From Cricetomys ansorgei (taxonomy: Eukaryota > Chordata > Mammalia > Rodentia > Nesomyidae): DNA of 64,000 bases. Shown here in pieces: positions 24,576-37,142 of the stretch. The position numbers and the translations under genes were made by a program. The first letter of the stretch is position 1; every line of letters begins with the position of its first letter. Location of the stretch: positions 1-64,000 of the forward strand of contig JAMJFZ010003746.1 of assembly GCA_026225945.1 (NCBI GenBank), written 5' to 3'. The notes under the pieces are model-generated. The model ran no database searches, was not told the DNA's origin, and saw nothing but the letters and a program-made list of their open reading frames with translations.

Positions 24576-25231
24576 TTATTAACATTACATTTTTGTTTAT
24601 TATTAGGTGAATTCTAATTACAAATCTTCTTTGTATTCCTTGCTATTCCCACATTCCTTCCCAATTTCCTTTCTCCCACATCCATTCTTCCTTGTTACAT
24701 CTATATATACATATATGTATGTATAAGGATGCACAAATGTATGCATGCATCATGAGTATGGTTGTGTGTATGTATTTCAAGGTGTACCACATTGTTTGGA
24801 TAGCGAGTTATCGAGTTCATGCTTACCTGAGGCTAATTTTCTCACCTGAAGCATATTTCCACACTTTAATGATGAACAAGTGTCTTATCTCCTAGTAACT
24901 GTGACTTTCTTGAACTGGCTACATCATCAGGAATAGAAAACATGGCCTGAAGAAATAGTTAAGAGCAGAGAAGACACTTCCAGAGCTCTCAGAATCTGTT
25001 TCCTACAAAATGGTGGCTGGAAGCTATCCATATCTCCAGTTCAAGAGGATGTGATCCCCTCTTCCAGCCTTCTTGGCCACCAGGCAACCACAGTTTATTC
25101 TGATATACATACTAATTTTTTGTTCATTTTTATTAAAGAAGAGAGAATTCACAATATAAAACTTATTTTTCAAGTTGGGAGTCAGAAATAGACTGATCAC
25201 TGTCAATTTGAGAACAGTCTGTGATATATTC

Positions 25232-25232
<1 letters not shown>
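24576..25232. other. AT-rich stretch, no gene recognised
   Basis: It contains a short TATATG/TATGTA-rich patch near 24700-24730. Frames are short and show no domain. Confidence 0.4.

Positions 25233-25262
<30 letters not shown>
25233..25262. repeat. (CA)n microsatellite
   Basis: About fifteen perfect CA dinucleotides. Confidence 0.97.
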
Positions 25263-25264
<2 letters not shown>

Positions 25265-25934
25265 AATATAATTTGATCTTTTTTCTTTGTTTGAGACAGG
25301 GTCCTATTAAGGACCTGTGTGACCTTCATCCACTAGGTAAGTATAATGTATAATATACATCAAAACGTTGATAAAATAAGTAATGGCATACTTTTAATAC
25401 TGTGCCTTTATGTCATGATTCCTAGCATGACAGTCTTCTATTGAGGATGGAGTTTCAAAGCAATTTTATGTTGGTGCTTGTCAAAGTAAAAGAGAATATC
25501 AGGGTTGTTTCTTCATGACAGTCAGACCTGTGAATCTTTGGTTTGAGCCTACCCTCAAGATCATGGGACATTTGTTACTTTGTCTAGAGGTAAAGTGAGA
25601 GCCAAATCCTTCCTCATCTCTGAACTTGTAACCTGAGACTCTTGTCTTCTGATCTCTGTACCATAAAGAACCCTCTTTGTCCTTTGAATGATCTCTTTTC
25701 AAATTGTATGAAAAACACCTCTTTAACCTGGCTCAAATCACCACTTGCTTTAATCTTAGCCATTGAAGACAATTTGACCTTGATATCCCAAAACATCCAC
25801 TTACATGGCCACCATGTAAGGGGACCAAGAAAGAAACATGGCCATTGAAATGTGTTCTATTTACCAAATCATTTTCTAAGAGAAAAGATAAGTATTTCAA
25901 GTGTGACCTGGGCATTTCTTTACTAGTTAGCGTC
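25263..25934. other. No gene recognised
   Basis: Short overlapping frames on both strands between 25499 and 25936 show no domain and no splice context. Confidence 0.4.
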
Positions 25935-26280
25935 ATATTGTTGTGAAAAAGACCATCATCAAGGCATCTTTAAAAGAAAGCGTGATGTTGGGCTTGTTTC
26001 CCGAGGTTAGAGTTAATGGAGGCTGAGTACACACATGTCAGCAAGAACGGCAGAGACTTCACATCCTCAACTGCAAGCAGGAGCCAGAGAAGACACTGGG
26101 GATGGAAGGAGGTATTTGAAGACTCAGCTTGCTCCTACAAATCACCTCCTTCAGTAAGGCCATGCTTCTAATGCTTCCTAAACATTTCATCAAAAGGAAA
26201 CAATAATTCAAATTTATAAGTCTATGGTAGCCATTCTCATTCAAGTCACAACTTCCTTCCAGTATTAGATAATGACAATT
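25935..26280 (-). repeat. URR1-like repeat, antisense
   Basis: It begins with GTGAAAAAGACCATCATCAAG, corresponding to the consensus end with TGATGAAACACCATGACC, and has a GCTTGCTCCTACAAATCACC stretch. Heavily diverged; boundaries approximate. Confidence 0.4.
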
Positions 26281-26737
26281 ACTTTACATAAGACCAAACT
26301 CTACCATACCCTTAAGTGAGACTCTCATGTTTCCAACATCGAATATCACAGAATAAACATCCCTGTTCCACTAAGATAGAATCAGAGTAGAGCAAGGAAT
26401 GAATAGACAAAAGGAATACCAAAATCCAGCAGGACCAACATCAAATCTTGGGACTCCATACACAATACCTGAGCTCCTGATTAAATTGAATGGGCTCCTG
26501 AAGCCAATCACCAAGTTCTAAATGTCCATATCAAACATCTTGAGCTCTTGGTGAAATTATCTAGACTTCAAAGGGCTAAGTTACTTCCACTTCTCCAGCT
26601 CTGTCACATGCAGGACACATAGCCTCTGTCTTAGTCCTGGTATGTGACATGCCTGAAGCTTTCCTCAAGGAGGTCCCTTGTTCATCCTATCTCCAATCCC
26701 CTTTATATTATATGATTTTAATTTATTGAAAGTGGCA

Positions 26738-26960
26738 TAGATGGGCTGTAGAGATCACTGAGTGGTTAAGAGCATTTGCTGTTCTTCCAGAGGGCCTAGG
26801 TTCAGTTCCCACCACCCACATGGCATCTCACAACCCTCTGTAATTACAGTTCTATGGGATCAATAACATTAAATAGTTGGCTATAAGCTGGTATCTGGCA
26901 ACAATTTTGGTGACTGAACTATTAAGAGGCTTTTCTGTAAGTCTTGACATTTAGATTAAA
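26738..26960 (+). mobile_element. B2/B3-type SINE, sense
   Basis: The head reads GGGCTGTAGAGATCACTGAG, then GGTTAAGAGCATTTGCTG, TTCTTCCAGAGGGCCTAGG, TTCAGTTCCCACCACCCACA and GGCATCTCACAACCCTCTG. This is a well-ordered B2/B3 with modest divergence. Confidence 0.85.
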
Positions 26961-27838
26961 ACATTATTGATAAAAAATTATACTTCTGTTCTTAAAGAGA
27001 ATGTGAGAAAATTTGAATTACTACCATTTGCAGCAACAAAATTCATGACAGCATATAATAAGAGGAATGAGAACTATATTCTAGCTTATAAGTCCCAAGG
27101 AAATATGTCATTTTGGAGAGAAGGCTATAGAAACAGTGCCTAGAATTGGGTCCGAGCTCATTATTTAAGGCAAATACAAATTTCCAACAGCTCTAAAACT
27201 GAATACTCCACAGTGATCCATTTCCTCCAAGGAATCTCCAATACCTAAAGGCACCACAAACTGCAAAACAACACAGGCAGCTTGGGATCCAGTATTTAAC
27301 AGATGAATTCAGGTGAATATTTTAAACTGAAAACTCAACAGTTAGTTCTAGAGAGAAATATCGGTGACTATGACCTAGAAACACAGATTAGATTAACCCA
27401 AAACCCATGTTCCTATATAATAGTCACATAAATGTGTTCTTTATTCACAAAGACAGAACAGAGAACAATATGAATCAGGGCATTTAATCCGTGGCAGCAT
27501 TACATTGGCGTGTTACATCAAAGAGTGGAAATCTCTGTTAGAGAGTTCAGGTAGGACATCAAAACAATGTTAGTCTATCCATGGGTCCCATGGGTGAACA
27601 TTAACGTAGGAAGGTAATGGAGACTGTGATCCCCCACATGATAACAGGCCCTTAGGAATAAATTACACATAGTGTCACCACTATATTCATCATTTACTGT
27701 CTGTTCACTTTCCTTGACTCATTTATAAATGGAAAGTTCTATGCTAGTGAGCCAAGAAGGTCTATATTTGTCACACATGATATAGCTATCCTCGGTTTTA
27801 GAAAATCAGACTTGGATCAGGATGCATTATAAGAGAGA
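26961..27838. other. No gene recognised
   Basis: AT-rich, stop-rich sequence with no supported feature. Confidence 0.4.
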
Positions 27839-27844
27839 ATATAA

Positions 27845-27891
<47 letters not shown>

Positions 27892-27930
27892 AACAAACAT
27901 ACAAACATACATACATACATAAGATGAATG
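27839..27930. repeat. (AAAT)n microsatellite with AAAC/ATAC tail
   Basis: About twelve AAAT-type units, followed by AAAC/ATAC/CATA variants to about 27922. Confidence 0.95.
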
Positions 27931-28894
27931 AATAAAAAGGATAGGAGCTGACTCAAACATAACTTGGTTACTAGAATGCCATTCAGTTGCCTTGTTTCTT
28001 CCTTGTCTCTTTTATATATTTTCAGAATACTTTAGAGGAGAAGAAGGCAATTTCTCTTTAGGTTATCAAGATTAGCTTGTCTTCAGTGTTCAAGATTACA
28101 GTATATGGAGATTTTTTTTCAAGATTAAAGGAGGTACTTCTCGTGGAATTATAAGAGAAATAATTCAGTAAACAAGAATGATAGAGTTCCTTCAACTACA
28201 GGATTCCATGAGAGTGTCTCTTAGAATTCAGTCATATTATATTAGTTATGAAAATATTAGTCATATTGCCTATCATATGCCTAAAGAGCATTCCATCCAC
28301 AACTTGGCATTGTGTCCTCAGATGCCTCTATTATTTGGTGCAAAATGTTGTCACTTCATTTGGAGCAACCTCTACAGGTTATCTCCCATCACCTAAAGTT
28401 GTGTGACCCATCTTGGCATTGTCAGACATATCAGACATCAACACCTCTGCAGTTTCAGCATATAAATTCAGTTCAGAATTTATAAGGTAATAACATATTA
28501 TTGCTAAGCCTTGTTGCAGCTGGAGTTTACTTATTTATGCATTTGCATCATTAGTTTGGGTAATATATAAAATAATAGCCCATTCATTATGCAGAGAAAT
28601 CATACAGGTATCGTGGATGTGTTGACTGAGTCTCCAGTAATTTTCACTGTGCAAAGAAAATTTAACACAATTATTTTTGACAATAATACAAATTCATCTC
28701 CCTATGAGGAAAAAAGCCTCAATCATTGTCTTTATATTTTATACTGAGAACACTTCTGGAAAAGAATTGTATTTCTAATCCTTCTTGTAGAACAAATTTC
28801 ATCATATGTATTGCTATTTGATAAACATAAAGCATTAGTAATAGAATAGCCAATTTAGACAACTTTACTTCTTTGTGTGCGTGTGTGTTATGTA
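27931..28894. other. No gene recognised
   Basis: Short frames only (for example 28178-28396 on +), no domain. No RNA gene seen. Confidence 0.4.
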
Positions 28895-29430
28895 CTGTTC
28901 TGATTAGTTTTTTTCTCATGTTGACACAAGCTTGGGTCATCTGGGAAGAGAGAAGCTCAATTGAGAAAGGGCATCCACCAGATTGGTATTTAGACAAATC
29001 TCGGAGGTCATTTCCTTGAGAAATGACTGAATGATTGCTGTGAGAGGACTCAGACTGTTGTAAACAGTGCCACATCAGAGGAGGTGGTTATTGGAGGCAT
29101 AAGAAATGTAGCTGAAGGGGCTGGAGAGATGGCTCGCCAGATCAGAGCATGTATTGCTTGTCCATTGGACCTGAATTCAGTACTGAGCACCCACATAAGG
29201 GAGCTTTAAATAGCATGTCCCACAAGCTCCAGGTTTGGAGAGCAAACATGTAAGAAGCATTTCTCCACGGTCTGTTTCACTCCCTGCTTCCAGAATTCCA
29301 CCCTGCACTAGTGCCTGTCTTGACGCCCCTCAATGATGGATTATAATATGGAAGTGTATGTCAAACAAACACTTTCGTCTCCCAATTGCTGATGGTCGTG
29401 GTCACTGTCATAGTAATAGAAAGCAAACTG
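28895..29430 (+). repeat. URR1-like repeat split by a SINE
   Basis: Left part: TCATGTTGACACAAGCTTGG, GTCATCTGGGAAGAGAGAAG, CTCAATTGAGAAAGGGCATC and CACCAGATTGG. Right part after the SINE: CTCAATGATGGATTATAATA, then TGGAAGTGTATGTCAAACAA. Both halves match URR1 order. The 118-codon minus-strand frame (28719-29075) lies mostly in this repeat and is not a gene. Confidence 0.7.
29117..29265 (+). mobile_element. B2/B3-type SINE inside a URR1-like repeat
   Basis: GGGGCTGGAGAGATGGCTCG opens the element; GGACCTGAATTCAGTACTGA and GCACCCACATAAGGGAGC follow. The URR1-like sequence resumes after about 29265, so this SINE is the younger insertion. Confidence 0.7.
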
Positions 29431-30700
29431 ATAGAAATTTATACCATGATCATGGTGTATTGCTGTGACCCTGCTGCTTTATGTGAAAGTTGTTGAAATG
29501 TTTTGACTCTGGTTTTGGAAAGCCACTGAGTGTTCAGAGCTTAATAATTTGTGTGTAAACTTGGAAGAAAATTCTCAGATTAATGCAGACGATTCAGGCC
29601 TGGATTGTGATGTGAAGAGTGAAGATCTTTAAGTGTTCTTCACAGACCATATCAGTGTCATGTGTGTGATATATTTGAATCAATAATCTGTGGGTTCTGT
29701 TCAGCTGGGGTAGAGGAATCACGTGTGATTGATAACAAGTTACCATCATTGAAGTGAAATGTTAGCTTTACTGGGGAGCTAAGAGATCGATTATGATAAA
29801 ATAGAGACTATCATTACTGAGGCAAAACCATCTGGGAAGTATTTCCCCAGGATCAGAACAGGGAAGCTGTGGCCCAGAAGGGATAAAGGTATACTTCATG
29901 CTTGTGAAAGAATGTTCAGATAATGTTCATGAGTCTTCTAGGTGGCATTGGATTGGCAGCACTGATACTGTAGGTGTCATGGATAGCACCTTGGATTTGA
30001 CACTGTAGAGAAGTGTACCAGTCCCCCAAGAGAGCCACTGGTCATGGCCCAGCTTCATTTTCAGTGGAAAACTCAGTATTACGATGGTTACACTTGAGAA
30101 GGCAAGGCATGGCACCCAGTGGTAGGGTTGAAGTCACAAAGAATGGATGGAGAGGTCATTGCTCAAGATGTAACTTTAATTTCAATGAAAATCTGAACTT
30201 AGTGGAGATATTAGGACCTTGGATGACCCACTAAAACAGCAGTTGTGGGATAACATGGCACAACCCTGTAAAATAATCTGTCTCTTTTCTGTAAAGAGCA
30301 GAATTAGAGAAGTGAAGATATGCAACCCATTTGTGCCTTAAAAGATCCTCATTTGCATACATATACAATAAGTTATTTGGAATATTCGATTTTTGCCTTA
30401 GCTTTCCTTTGCAAGTGTGCAGTGGTTCTTTTTTATTGAAGGAAGAAAGTATGTAACTTACCGTTAGATTTTCTAAAGCCCACAGTTAAGAGAGTGAATA
30501 CTTGAAAGTGGCACTGAACCATTCAATTTTTGGAATTTTGGAAACACTGGGGGATTTTTTTAAATTTGAGCTGTTTTACATTATGATAGTAACATGACAT
30601 CTTAGGGATGAAGAACAGACTAACTATTAAGGTTTGATAATAAAATGTAAGTTTGTCCAGTTAGCAAGGGATTGATAGTGATCATTAGTTTGTTTGTTGG
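29431..30700. other. No gene recognised
   Basis: Frames of 62-73 codons around 29927-30234 overlap on both strands and show no domain. No SINE or RNA gene recognised. Confidence 0.4.
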
Positions 30701-30704
30701 TTTT

Positions 30705-30890
30705 CAAGTTTTAATGAGGGCTAGAGTTGTCTGGGAAGAGAAAAGCTCAATTGAAGAAATGTATATATCAGATTGGCCTATAGGCCAATATCTGGGCAAT
30801 TTCTTTAATAGTGATTGATGTGTACTGTGGGTAGTGCCTCCCATGGGCAGATGCTCCTTGGAGTTACAAGGATGGAGAGTAAACATGAGT
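30705..30890 (+). repeat. Partial URR1-like repeat
   Basis: GAGTTGTCTGGGAAGAGAAA, GCTCAATTGAAGAAATG, ATCAGATTGGCCTATAGGCC and GTGATTGATGTGTACTGTGG follow the URR1 left half. The right half is missing or unrecognisable. Confidence 0.65.
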
Positions 30891-31240
30891 CTTCAGAATA
30901 GATGTAATCTATTCTTGAGCTGGTTTAATGAGAGTGAAAGACTCTCTGAGATGTAAAGCCTGAATGACTTAGGCAGAGGGAACAGCCACTGAGATGGAGT
31001 ACACCCTGAACACATGGTCTCTCGTAAGTTTTATTAACTGAAAGCTCCACTCTATGGAGCATCTACGGTGACAGATGACTTGCTAACTCTCCTAGTAGAT
31101 TTTTCTATAGTTGGATAATCATTAGACATTCATCCTGGAGTTGAAATGAAAGCAAGGCTGGCTTATGCTTGTTCTCAGGTCCAGGGCATTTCTTAAACTT
31201 CTTATCTCCATCCTGATACCCAGCATAGTTTCCAGAAAAC
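30891..31240. other. No gene recognised
   Basis: Unassigned sequence between repeats, with no supported feature. Confidence 0.35.
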
Positions 31241-31249
31241 TAACCAATA

Positions 31250-31480
31250 AAGAAATTGAGGCTTGGCATCATAAAGAGCCCCAGGAGAGGCTATTGGTGA
31301 AAATGCATCCCAATTGCAGCAAGGGACCACAGAAGTTCTGAAGATGCCAGTACCATAGAAGGACTACCAAGAACAGCAGCAGAAGTGGGGTGGAGCCAGG
31401 CAGAGCCCAGAGAACAAGATGTGTGTACTTCAGAAATCAGAGACAGAGAAGTGATTCAAGCCCTTTGGAGGAGCCCAGAA
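31250..31480 (+). repeat. Unclassified rodent repeat, related to 19.5 kb
   Basis: It shares TTGAGGCTTGGCA, GAGGCTATTGGTGAAA and TTGCAGCAAGGGACC with the reverse complement of 19500-19600. The rest is purine-rich and unassigned. Confidence 0.5.
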
Positions 31481-32240
31481 GATCCTGAGTGAATTTCAAA
31501 TAATTGAACACTGATGATGTTTTCATGCTGTCTAAAGACACTGTGAAAAGCTTGATAGATGTTTGCTTTCATTTGTTCCTGTGCATTAGCAACTCTTGTG
31601 ATTGTTCCTCTTGTAAGTGGTTTTGCTGGTATAGTGTTAAATTGTGTTTTAGAAATAAAGCAATTTTTTATATACAGAAAACGGAAAATGTTGTGGCAGT
31701 TTATTTTAGGTTATGTACTATGTAAATATCTGAGTCCCTGTAGATAACATATATGTGATGAGTGTTAGCAAGCTGTGGTGGAAGTTGCCTGCCCACTTCT
31801 TTGTGTAGTGAAAAACACATGTGAGACCAAGAGGACATTCCAGAGGGAATTTGCTTGGATATTAGGAGTAATTACATTGATAAAGGAAGAGGTGGCAATA
31901 TTTAGTCCTTCCCTTTGACCTCTCATTATGCAGGTCATTGTATATATTAGCAGATATAGCAGAAGATGAGATGGAGCAAGGTATTGATTTGCTTACTATT
32001 TCTTATGAGATATAATGGAAAGATGTAGTAGTACACTGCTGTGGTGGCTCACCAAGGATAGCAAGGGAGAATGAAGAAATGTCTTTCTGGCTTTTTTCCA
32101 CCACTAGCACTCAGTAGCCACTAACTGTGTGTCCTAAAATCCCATCATTTCTAAAGTTAGCAGAAGAACTTGTTTTGCTTCTGCTGTTATAGTTTTCAAA
32201 TATGTAGAAAGCAAGTGTTCTATTTCCATTCTTATTTCTA
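31481..32240. other. No gene recognised
   Basis: Two overlapping + frames (31504-31747, 62-73 codons) are hydrophobic in places but have no family resemblance and lie in sequence with no splice or promoter context. Confidence 0.35.
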
Positions 32241-32244
32241 TAAT

Positions 32245-32580
32245 AAAACACTGATCCTTGAGGAGGAAAGTGACTATGTGGCTTACACTTTCAGGTTATT
32301 TTAAAAAACTGAGGACAAATGGGCAATTACTTAAAGCCATAAATATATGGGACCATTACTTGCTGGCTCTCACTCTGTCTTGATGACCTAGATTTCTTTC
32401 ACGGTCAAAGGATGGTGCCACCCATAGTGTGCTGCGTCCTCCTCATATTATTGATCATCCAAGACAATCACACGAAGACGTGATCACAGACTAATTTGAG
32501 CATAACTATCACTCTGTTGAGACTCACTCATATAGCCTTAGACTGTGTCAAGTTGGCAGCTAAAACTAACTAGGACAACA
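32245..32580 (-). repeat. URR1-like repeat, antisense and internally diverged
   Basis: The left end reads ATAAAACACTGATCCTTGAG, then GGCTTACACTTTCAGG; the right end reads GACTGTGTCAAGTTGGCAGC, then TAAAACTAACTAGGAC. Both termini match URR1 in reverse orientation; the middle is poorly conserved. Confidence 0.55.
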
Positions 32581-33880
32581 AGAGTTATGGAGATAATGAA
32601 GACACACATTGAGATTTTGAGAAAATTCAGGTGGTTCGGGTAATATGTAGAAGTTTTCTCTACTGGCATCTCCAGCTTAGACTATGCATGACTTCTAAGT
32701 TGCCATGGACACACTATGATGCTGGAGATGCCAGGAATGGGAGATGTTTAAGGAAACTCACAGTCAACCCACAAGTAGAGCAAGTCTGGGAGAGAGACCA
32801 GGTGGTCTGCAGAAGGCAAGGCTGAAGAGGGTCTGCCTCTGCTCTTTTGAATACATCACATGCAATCATGTTCTACAGTTGCTAGACCTGGACCTACATG
32901 ATTTTGTGTTTTCTCATCAGGATTTGTTCTTGCTCTGGTTTTGTTCTTGCTTTTCCTTATTATTATCTAAACCTTCCTTTTAGAATGTTGGTCTTTATTC
33001 TGTGACTTTGCATAGTGATTTTGACTTTGCAAAGGATCAAAGCCTTGAGATGCAAAAGAGATTTTGATCTTTGGACTTTTGTACATTGTTGGAATTGTTA
33101 ATCTCATGGGGACACTGCAAGATGGAAGAAACACAGTTTTCATTATGAGATATCCATGAGTCTTGTGTACATAATGTTTTGGTTTATTTGTGCAATGTCT
33201 TCCACAGGAACATGCAGTAAATGCTTGCTCCTCAACCCAGGTCCTATTTTTGAACAGCTGTGTGACCTTAAACAATTGAGGCATGCCCTGTACTGTAGAT
33301 CATCAGGGCCATCCCTGTGAAGATTATTTCCTATCCTTAGTTAAAGAACTTCTCATCTTATAGGACTACATACTACCTGCTACTCAAAGTCTAGTCACCT
33401 TCCACTGATTTTTCTACACCATGCCTTCATAATTTTCATGGACTGAAACTCTCTAAAATTGTGGTTCAAAACCATCCTTTCTATGTCAAATGGTTTTTGT
33501 CACTTGACTTAAGGAACTAATAGAATTTTATAAAATAGACAAAATTTCATAATAAATTTCCATATCTCTTCCTACCTTTGCCACCATGAAAGGAAAAATT
33601 CTATTGTACAAATATTGTTTAAAATAAATTATCATCAGGGCTTAGTTATGAGGCTTAAACTGTCTTAACACCAAATATTGACATGTCACATATTAATTTC
33701 ATTTATAACAGTGTTTTTGAAACAGAAAAATCCTGTGCATATACCAATTATGCATATACAATTTATACCAAATTGTAAGTTATGAAGTAGAAACATGTCC
33801 CAATGCAGTGGTTTAACATAAGAAATACTCATGTATATAAAAGGTATAACTGAATCATCATTAAACTTTGTCCAGAACTC
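32581..33880. other. No gene recognised
   Basis: Frames of 64-105 codons occur (for example 32967-33284 on -) without recognisable domains, splice context or homology. Confidence 0.4.
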
Positions 33881-33881
33881 A

Positions 33882-33950
33882 AATGTGTGTGTGTGTATAC
33901 ATACATGAATATATATGTGTGCGTGTATATATATACACATATATAAAATT
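33882..33950. repeat. (TG)n/(TA)n imperfect microsatellite
   Basis: Alternating purine-pyrimidine tract with GTGTGTGTGTGTATAC followed by TATATATGTGTGCGTG and TATATATATACACATATA. Confidence 0.9.
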
Positions 33951-33969
33951 CATGTCAAGAGAAGGGAGA

Positions 33970-34790
33970 TAAATACAAGTTAAACACTTAGGGTAATATA
34001 GTCTAACATGATAAAACATAAAATAAACATGTGCGAATATACATTGAATATAATATAATCATAGAATATATTATACTAAAACATAGATACATGGAAATAA
34101 ACAATGAAGATACTGTAATTTATATATACACAATATACTAAAATGAAAATAAACACATGTAATTAAACACTGTAGATAATATAATATAATAAAACATAAA
34201 ACAAAAACTTGTAAATAAACAATGAAGATATATAATTTAATAGTATAGTACAATGCAATAGAATAAAACATAAAATGAACATTGAAGATAGTATATTACA
34301 ATATATGATATTTGGAAATAAATACCAAAGGTAATATAGAATCATAATAAAATATGTTAAATAAAATAAATTTAAAAATTATAAAAAATAACAATAAAAA
34401 AATAAAATTAGATAATAAATAGTAAAAATAACTAAAATAAAAATAACATAATAAAATGAAATAGACACATTGAAATGTACATTGAAGATAATATATTTAA
34501 TAAAATTATAGAATGTGATATACTAAAACATTAAATGTTTTTGGAAATAATCACTGGAGATAATATAACACAATAAAACACAAAATAAATGCATAGAAAT
34601 AAACACTGAACATAATATAATTTTAAAATATAACAAAATAAGCACATTGAAATAAACACTGAACATATAATAAAACATAAAACATTGGAAATAAGCACTG
34701 AAGATCATATGACAGAATAAAACATAAAATAAACACAGAAGTAAACACTTAAGATAATATAATAAAACATAATATAATAACAAATAAAAC
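33970..34790. repeat. AT-rich degenerate minisatellite
   Basis: A unit of the form GGAAATAAACACTGAAGATA plus an AATATAATA/AAAACATAAAATAAACAC part recurs about a dozen times, for example near 34093, 34158, 34212, 34272, 34542, 34597, 34649, 34687 and 34737. Spacing is irregular, about 38-65 bp. Minus-strand frames of 60-99 codons here are artefacts of low stop density in the repeated sequence. Confidence 0.8.
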
Positions 34791-34791
34791 A

Positions 34792-34935
34792 AACTGGGTG
34801 GTGGTGCTGCAGCATCAATCACAGTATTTAGGAGGCAGAGACCGGAAGATCAATGTGAGTTTGAGGCCAATCTAGTCTACAGAGTAAGTTCCAGGACAGC
34901 CAAAGTTACAAAAAGAAACCCTGTCTCACAAAACA
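34792..34935 (+). mobile_element. B1 SINE, sense
   Basis: ACTGGGTGGTGGTGCTGCAG, TTAGGAGGCAGAGACCGG, GAGTTTGAGGCCAATCTAG, TCTACAGAGTAAGTTCCAGG and GAAACCCTGTCTCACAAAAC occur in B1 order, followed by an A/CAA-rich tail to about 34985. Confidence 0.88.
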
Positions 34936-34989
34936 AAACAAATCACCCAAGACAAAACAATAACAACAGCAGCAACAACAACAACCCAA

Positions 34990-37142
34990 GCTCAGGGGCC
35001 TAACATAAGAAGTCTATGAACACCAACCAGGGCAATATGTCTCCACCAGAGACCAAGAGTCCTTCTCCAAGCCCTGAATACCCCTTATAACTGAAGGCAA
35101 AAAAGACTTTAAAACCAACTTTTTGAAGATGATAGAGATCTTTAATGAGGAAGTAAATAAATCTCCCAACAAAATTGATGATAAGACAAACATACAATGG
35201 TAGGAATTGAGCAAATTCATCAGAGAAAAACAGGGAAACACAAACAATTAGAAGAAATGAATAAATAGCTGAAAGAAATCCAAGAAAGAATAAGCAAATA
35301 ACTGAAGGAAATGAACAAAACTGAAAATGGAAATTGAAACTATAAAGAAAATATAGACCAAGAGAATCTGGACAATAAAAAACAATTCTAGAAAAGCAAT
35401 CAATTACTACAGAAACAGAATACAAGAGATGGAAGGCAGAATCTCAGTAATTGAAGAACCTATAGAAGCTATAGATACATTAGTAAAAGAAAATATTCAT
35501 AATGAAAATGCTAAACATATAGAACAAAGAAAGAATACTAAAAGCTGCAAGAGAAAACACAGCAATTAACATTAAAAAGCAAACCTATCAGAATTATACC
35601 CAAATTAACACCAGAGACTGTAAAAGACACAAGGGCCTAGACAGATGTAATAAAGACTCTAAGAGACCCCAGAAGTCAGCTCAGAATACTATACCCAACA
35701 AAACTTTCAATTACCATAATCGAAGAAAACAAAAGCTTCCATGATAAAGCTAAATGCAAGCAATATTTATCTACAAATATAGCCCTACAAAAGTTACTAG
35801 GAGGAAAATTACAGTCCAAGAGGGTAAACTACACTCATAAAACCTCAGGAAATAAATAATCTCACACAATCAAAATCAATAGAAAGTACACACCCACACC
35901 ACACACCCACACCCACACCGACACCCACACCCACACCCACATACCAGTACTTGCAAAATAACAGATACTAACAAACATTTGTCATTGGTATCTCTGAATA
36001 TCAATTGGCTAAATTCCTCAGTAAAAAGACACAGGATCCATGATTCTGCTACAAATAAAAAGACACCTCAACCTCAAAGATAAACATTATCTCAGAGTAA
36101 ATGGCTGGCAAAAAGTTTTCCAAGCAAATAGACTCAGGAAGCAAGATAGTGTAGCCATTCATCTAACAAAACAGGCTTTAAAACAAAATTAATCCAAAGA
36201 GTTGGAGAACACTTCATACTCACCAAGGAAAAACCCACCAAGTCAACATTTCAAATTTTAACATCTATGACCTCAAATGCAAGGGCTCCCACGATTGGTA
36301 AAGAAATATTTCTAAAGCTAAAATCACACATACCCTCACACACTGATAGTGGGAAACTTCAAATACCCCACTATCACCAAAAGAGAGGCTATCCAGACAA
36401 AAAATAGTTAGAAAAATACTGGAGCTAACACATGTTTTACACCAAATGGAACTAACAGATATCTACACAAATATCACTCAAATGCAAATGAATGTACCTT
36501 TTCTCACCATCTCACTGAACCTTCTTTAAAACTTCCTATGACCTCAGCCATAAAGTAAGTCTCAACAGATAAAAGAAATTTGAAATAACCCCATGCATCA
36601 TATCCGACAACCATGGATGAAAGCTGTATTTCAACAACAACAACAACCGAAGGCCTACAAATTCATGGATACTGAACAACTCTCTCCTGAATGACTACAG
36701 GGTCAAGACAGAAATAAATAAAGAAAGAAAAGACTTTGTTCAATTCACTGAAAATGAATACACAACATACCTAAACTTATGAGACACAATGAAAGTGGTG
36801 GGAAGGAAAGGCTAAGAGGAAAACTTATAGCACAAAATATCCACCAGAAGATTGGAGAGAATTTACACTAACAACTTAACAGCAAAACTGAAATCTAGAG
36901 AAAAAAAAAAGAAGGAAGCCAAATATATATTCAAATGCCCAAACATATTCAAACTGAAATTAATAAAATGGAAACAAAGAAAACAATACAAAGAATCAAT
37001 GAAACAAAGAGTTGATTCTTTGAAAAAACCAAAAAGATAGAAAAACCCTTATTCAAACTAATTAAAAGATGGGGAGGGAATATCCAAGTTAACAAAATTA
37101 AAAAAGAATAGGGAGGCATAACTAAGGACACTGATGAAATCA
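34990..37142 (+). mobile_element. L1 (Lx-type) LINE, sense, truncated at the macrosatellite
   Basis: The left half (about 35030-35640) carries ORF1-like wording with many stops. The right half reads as the 5' part of ORF2: near 36990-37070 the + strand gives an RINETKS-type stretch followed by an FFEK-type motif and later KPL. The element is dead. Instead of continuing through reverse transcriptase and a poly(A) tail, it ends abruptly at about 37142, where tandem-repeat sequence begins. A (CCCACA)n microsatellite lies at 35889-35941. Confidence 0.75.
35889..35941. repeat. (CCCACA)n microsatellite
   Basis: A tract of about nine ACACCC-type units with one G substitution. It sits between the ORF1-like and ORF2-like parts of the L1. 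Confidence 0.93.

Noticed and set aside
35889..35941. Interstitial telomere-like repeat
   Set aside because: The unit is CCCACA, not CCCTAA; it is an ordinary microsatellite inside the L1.
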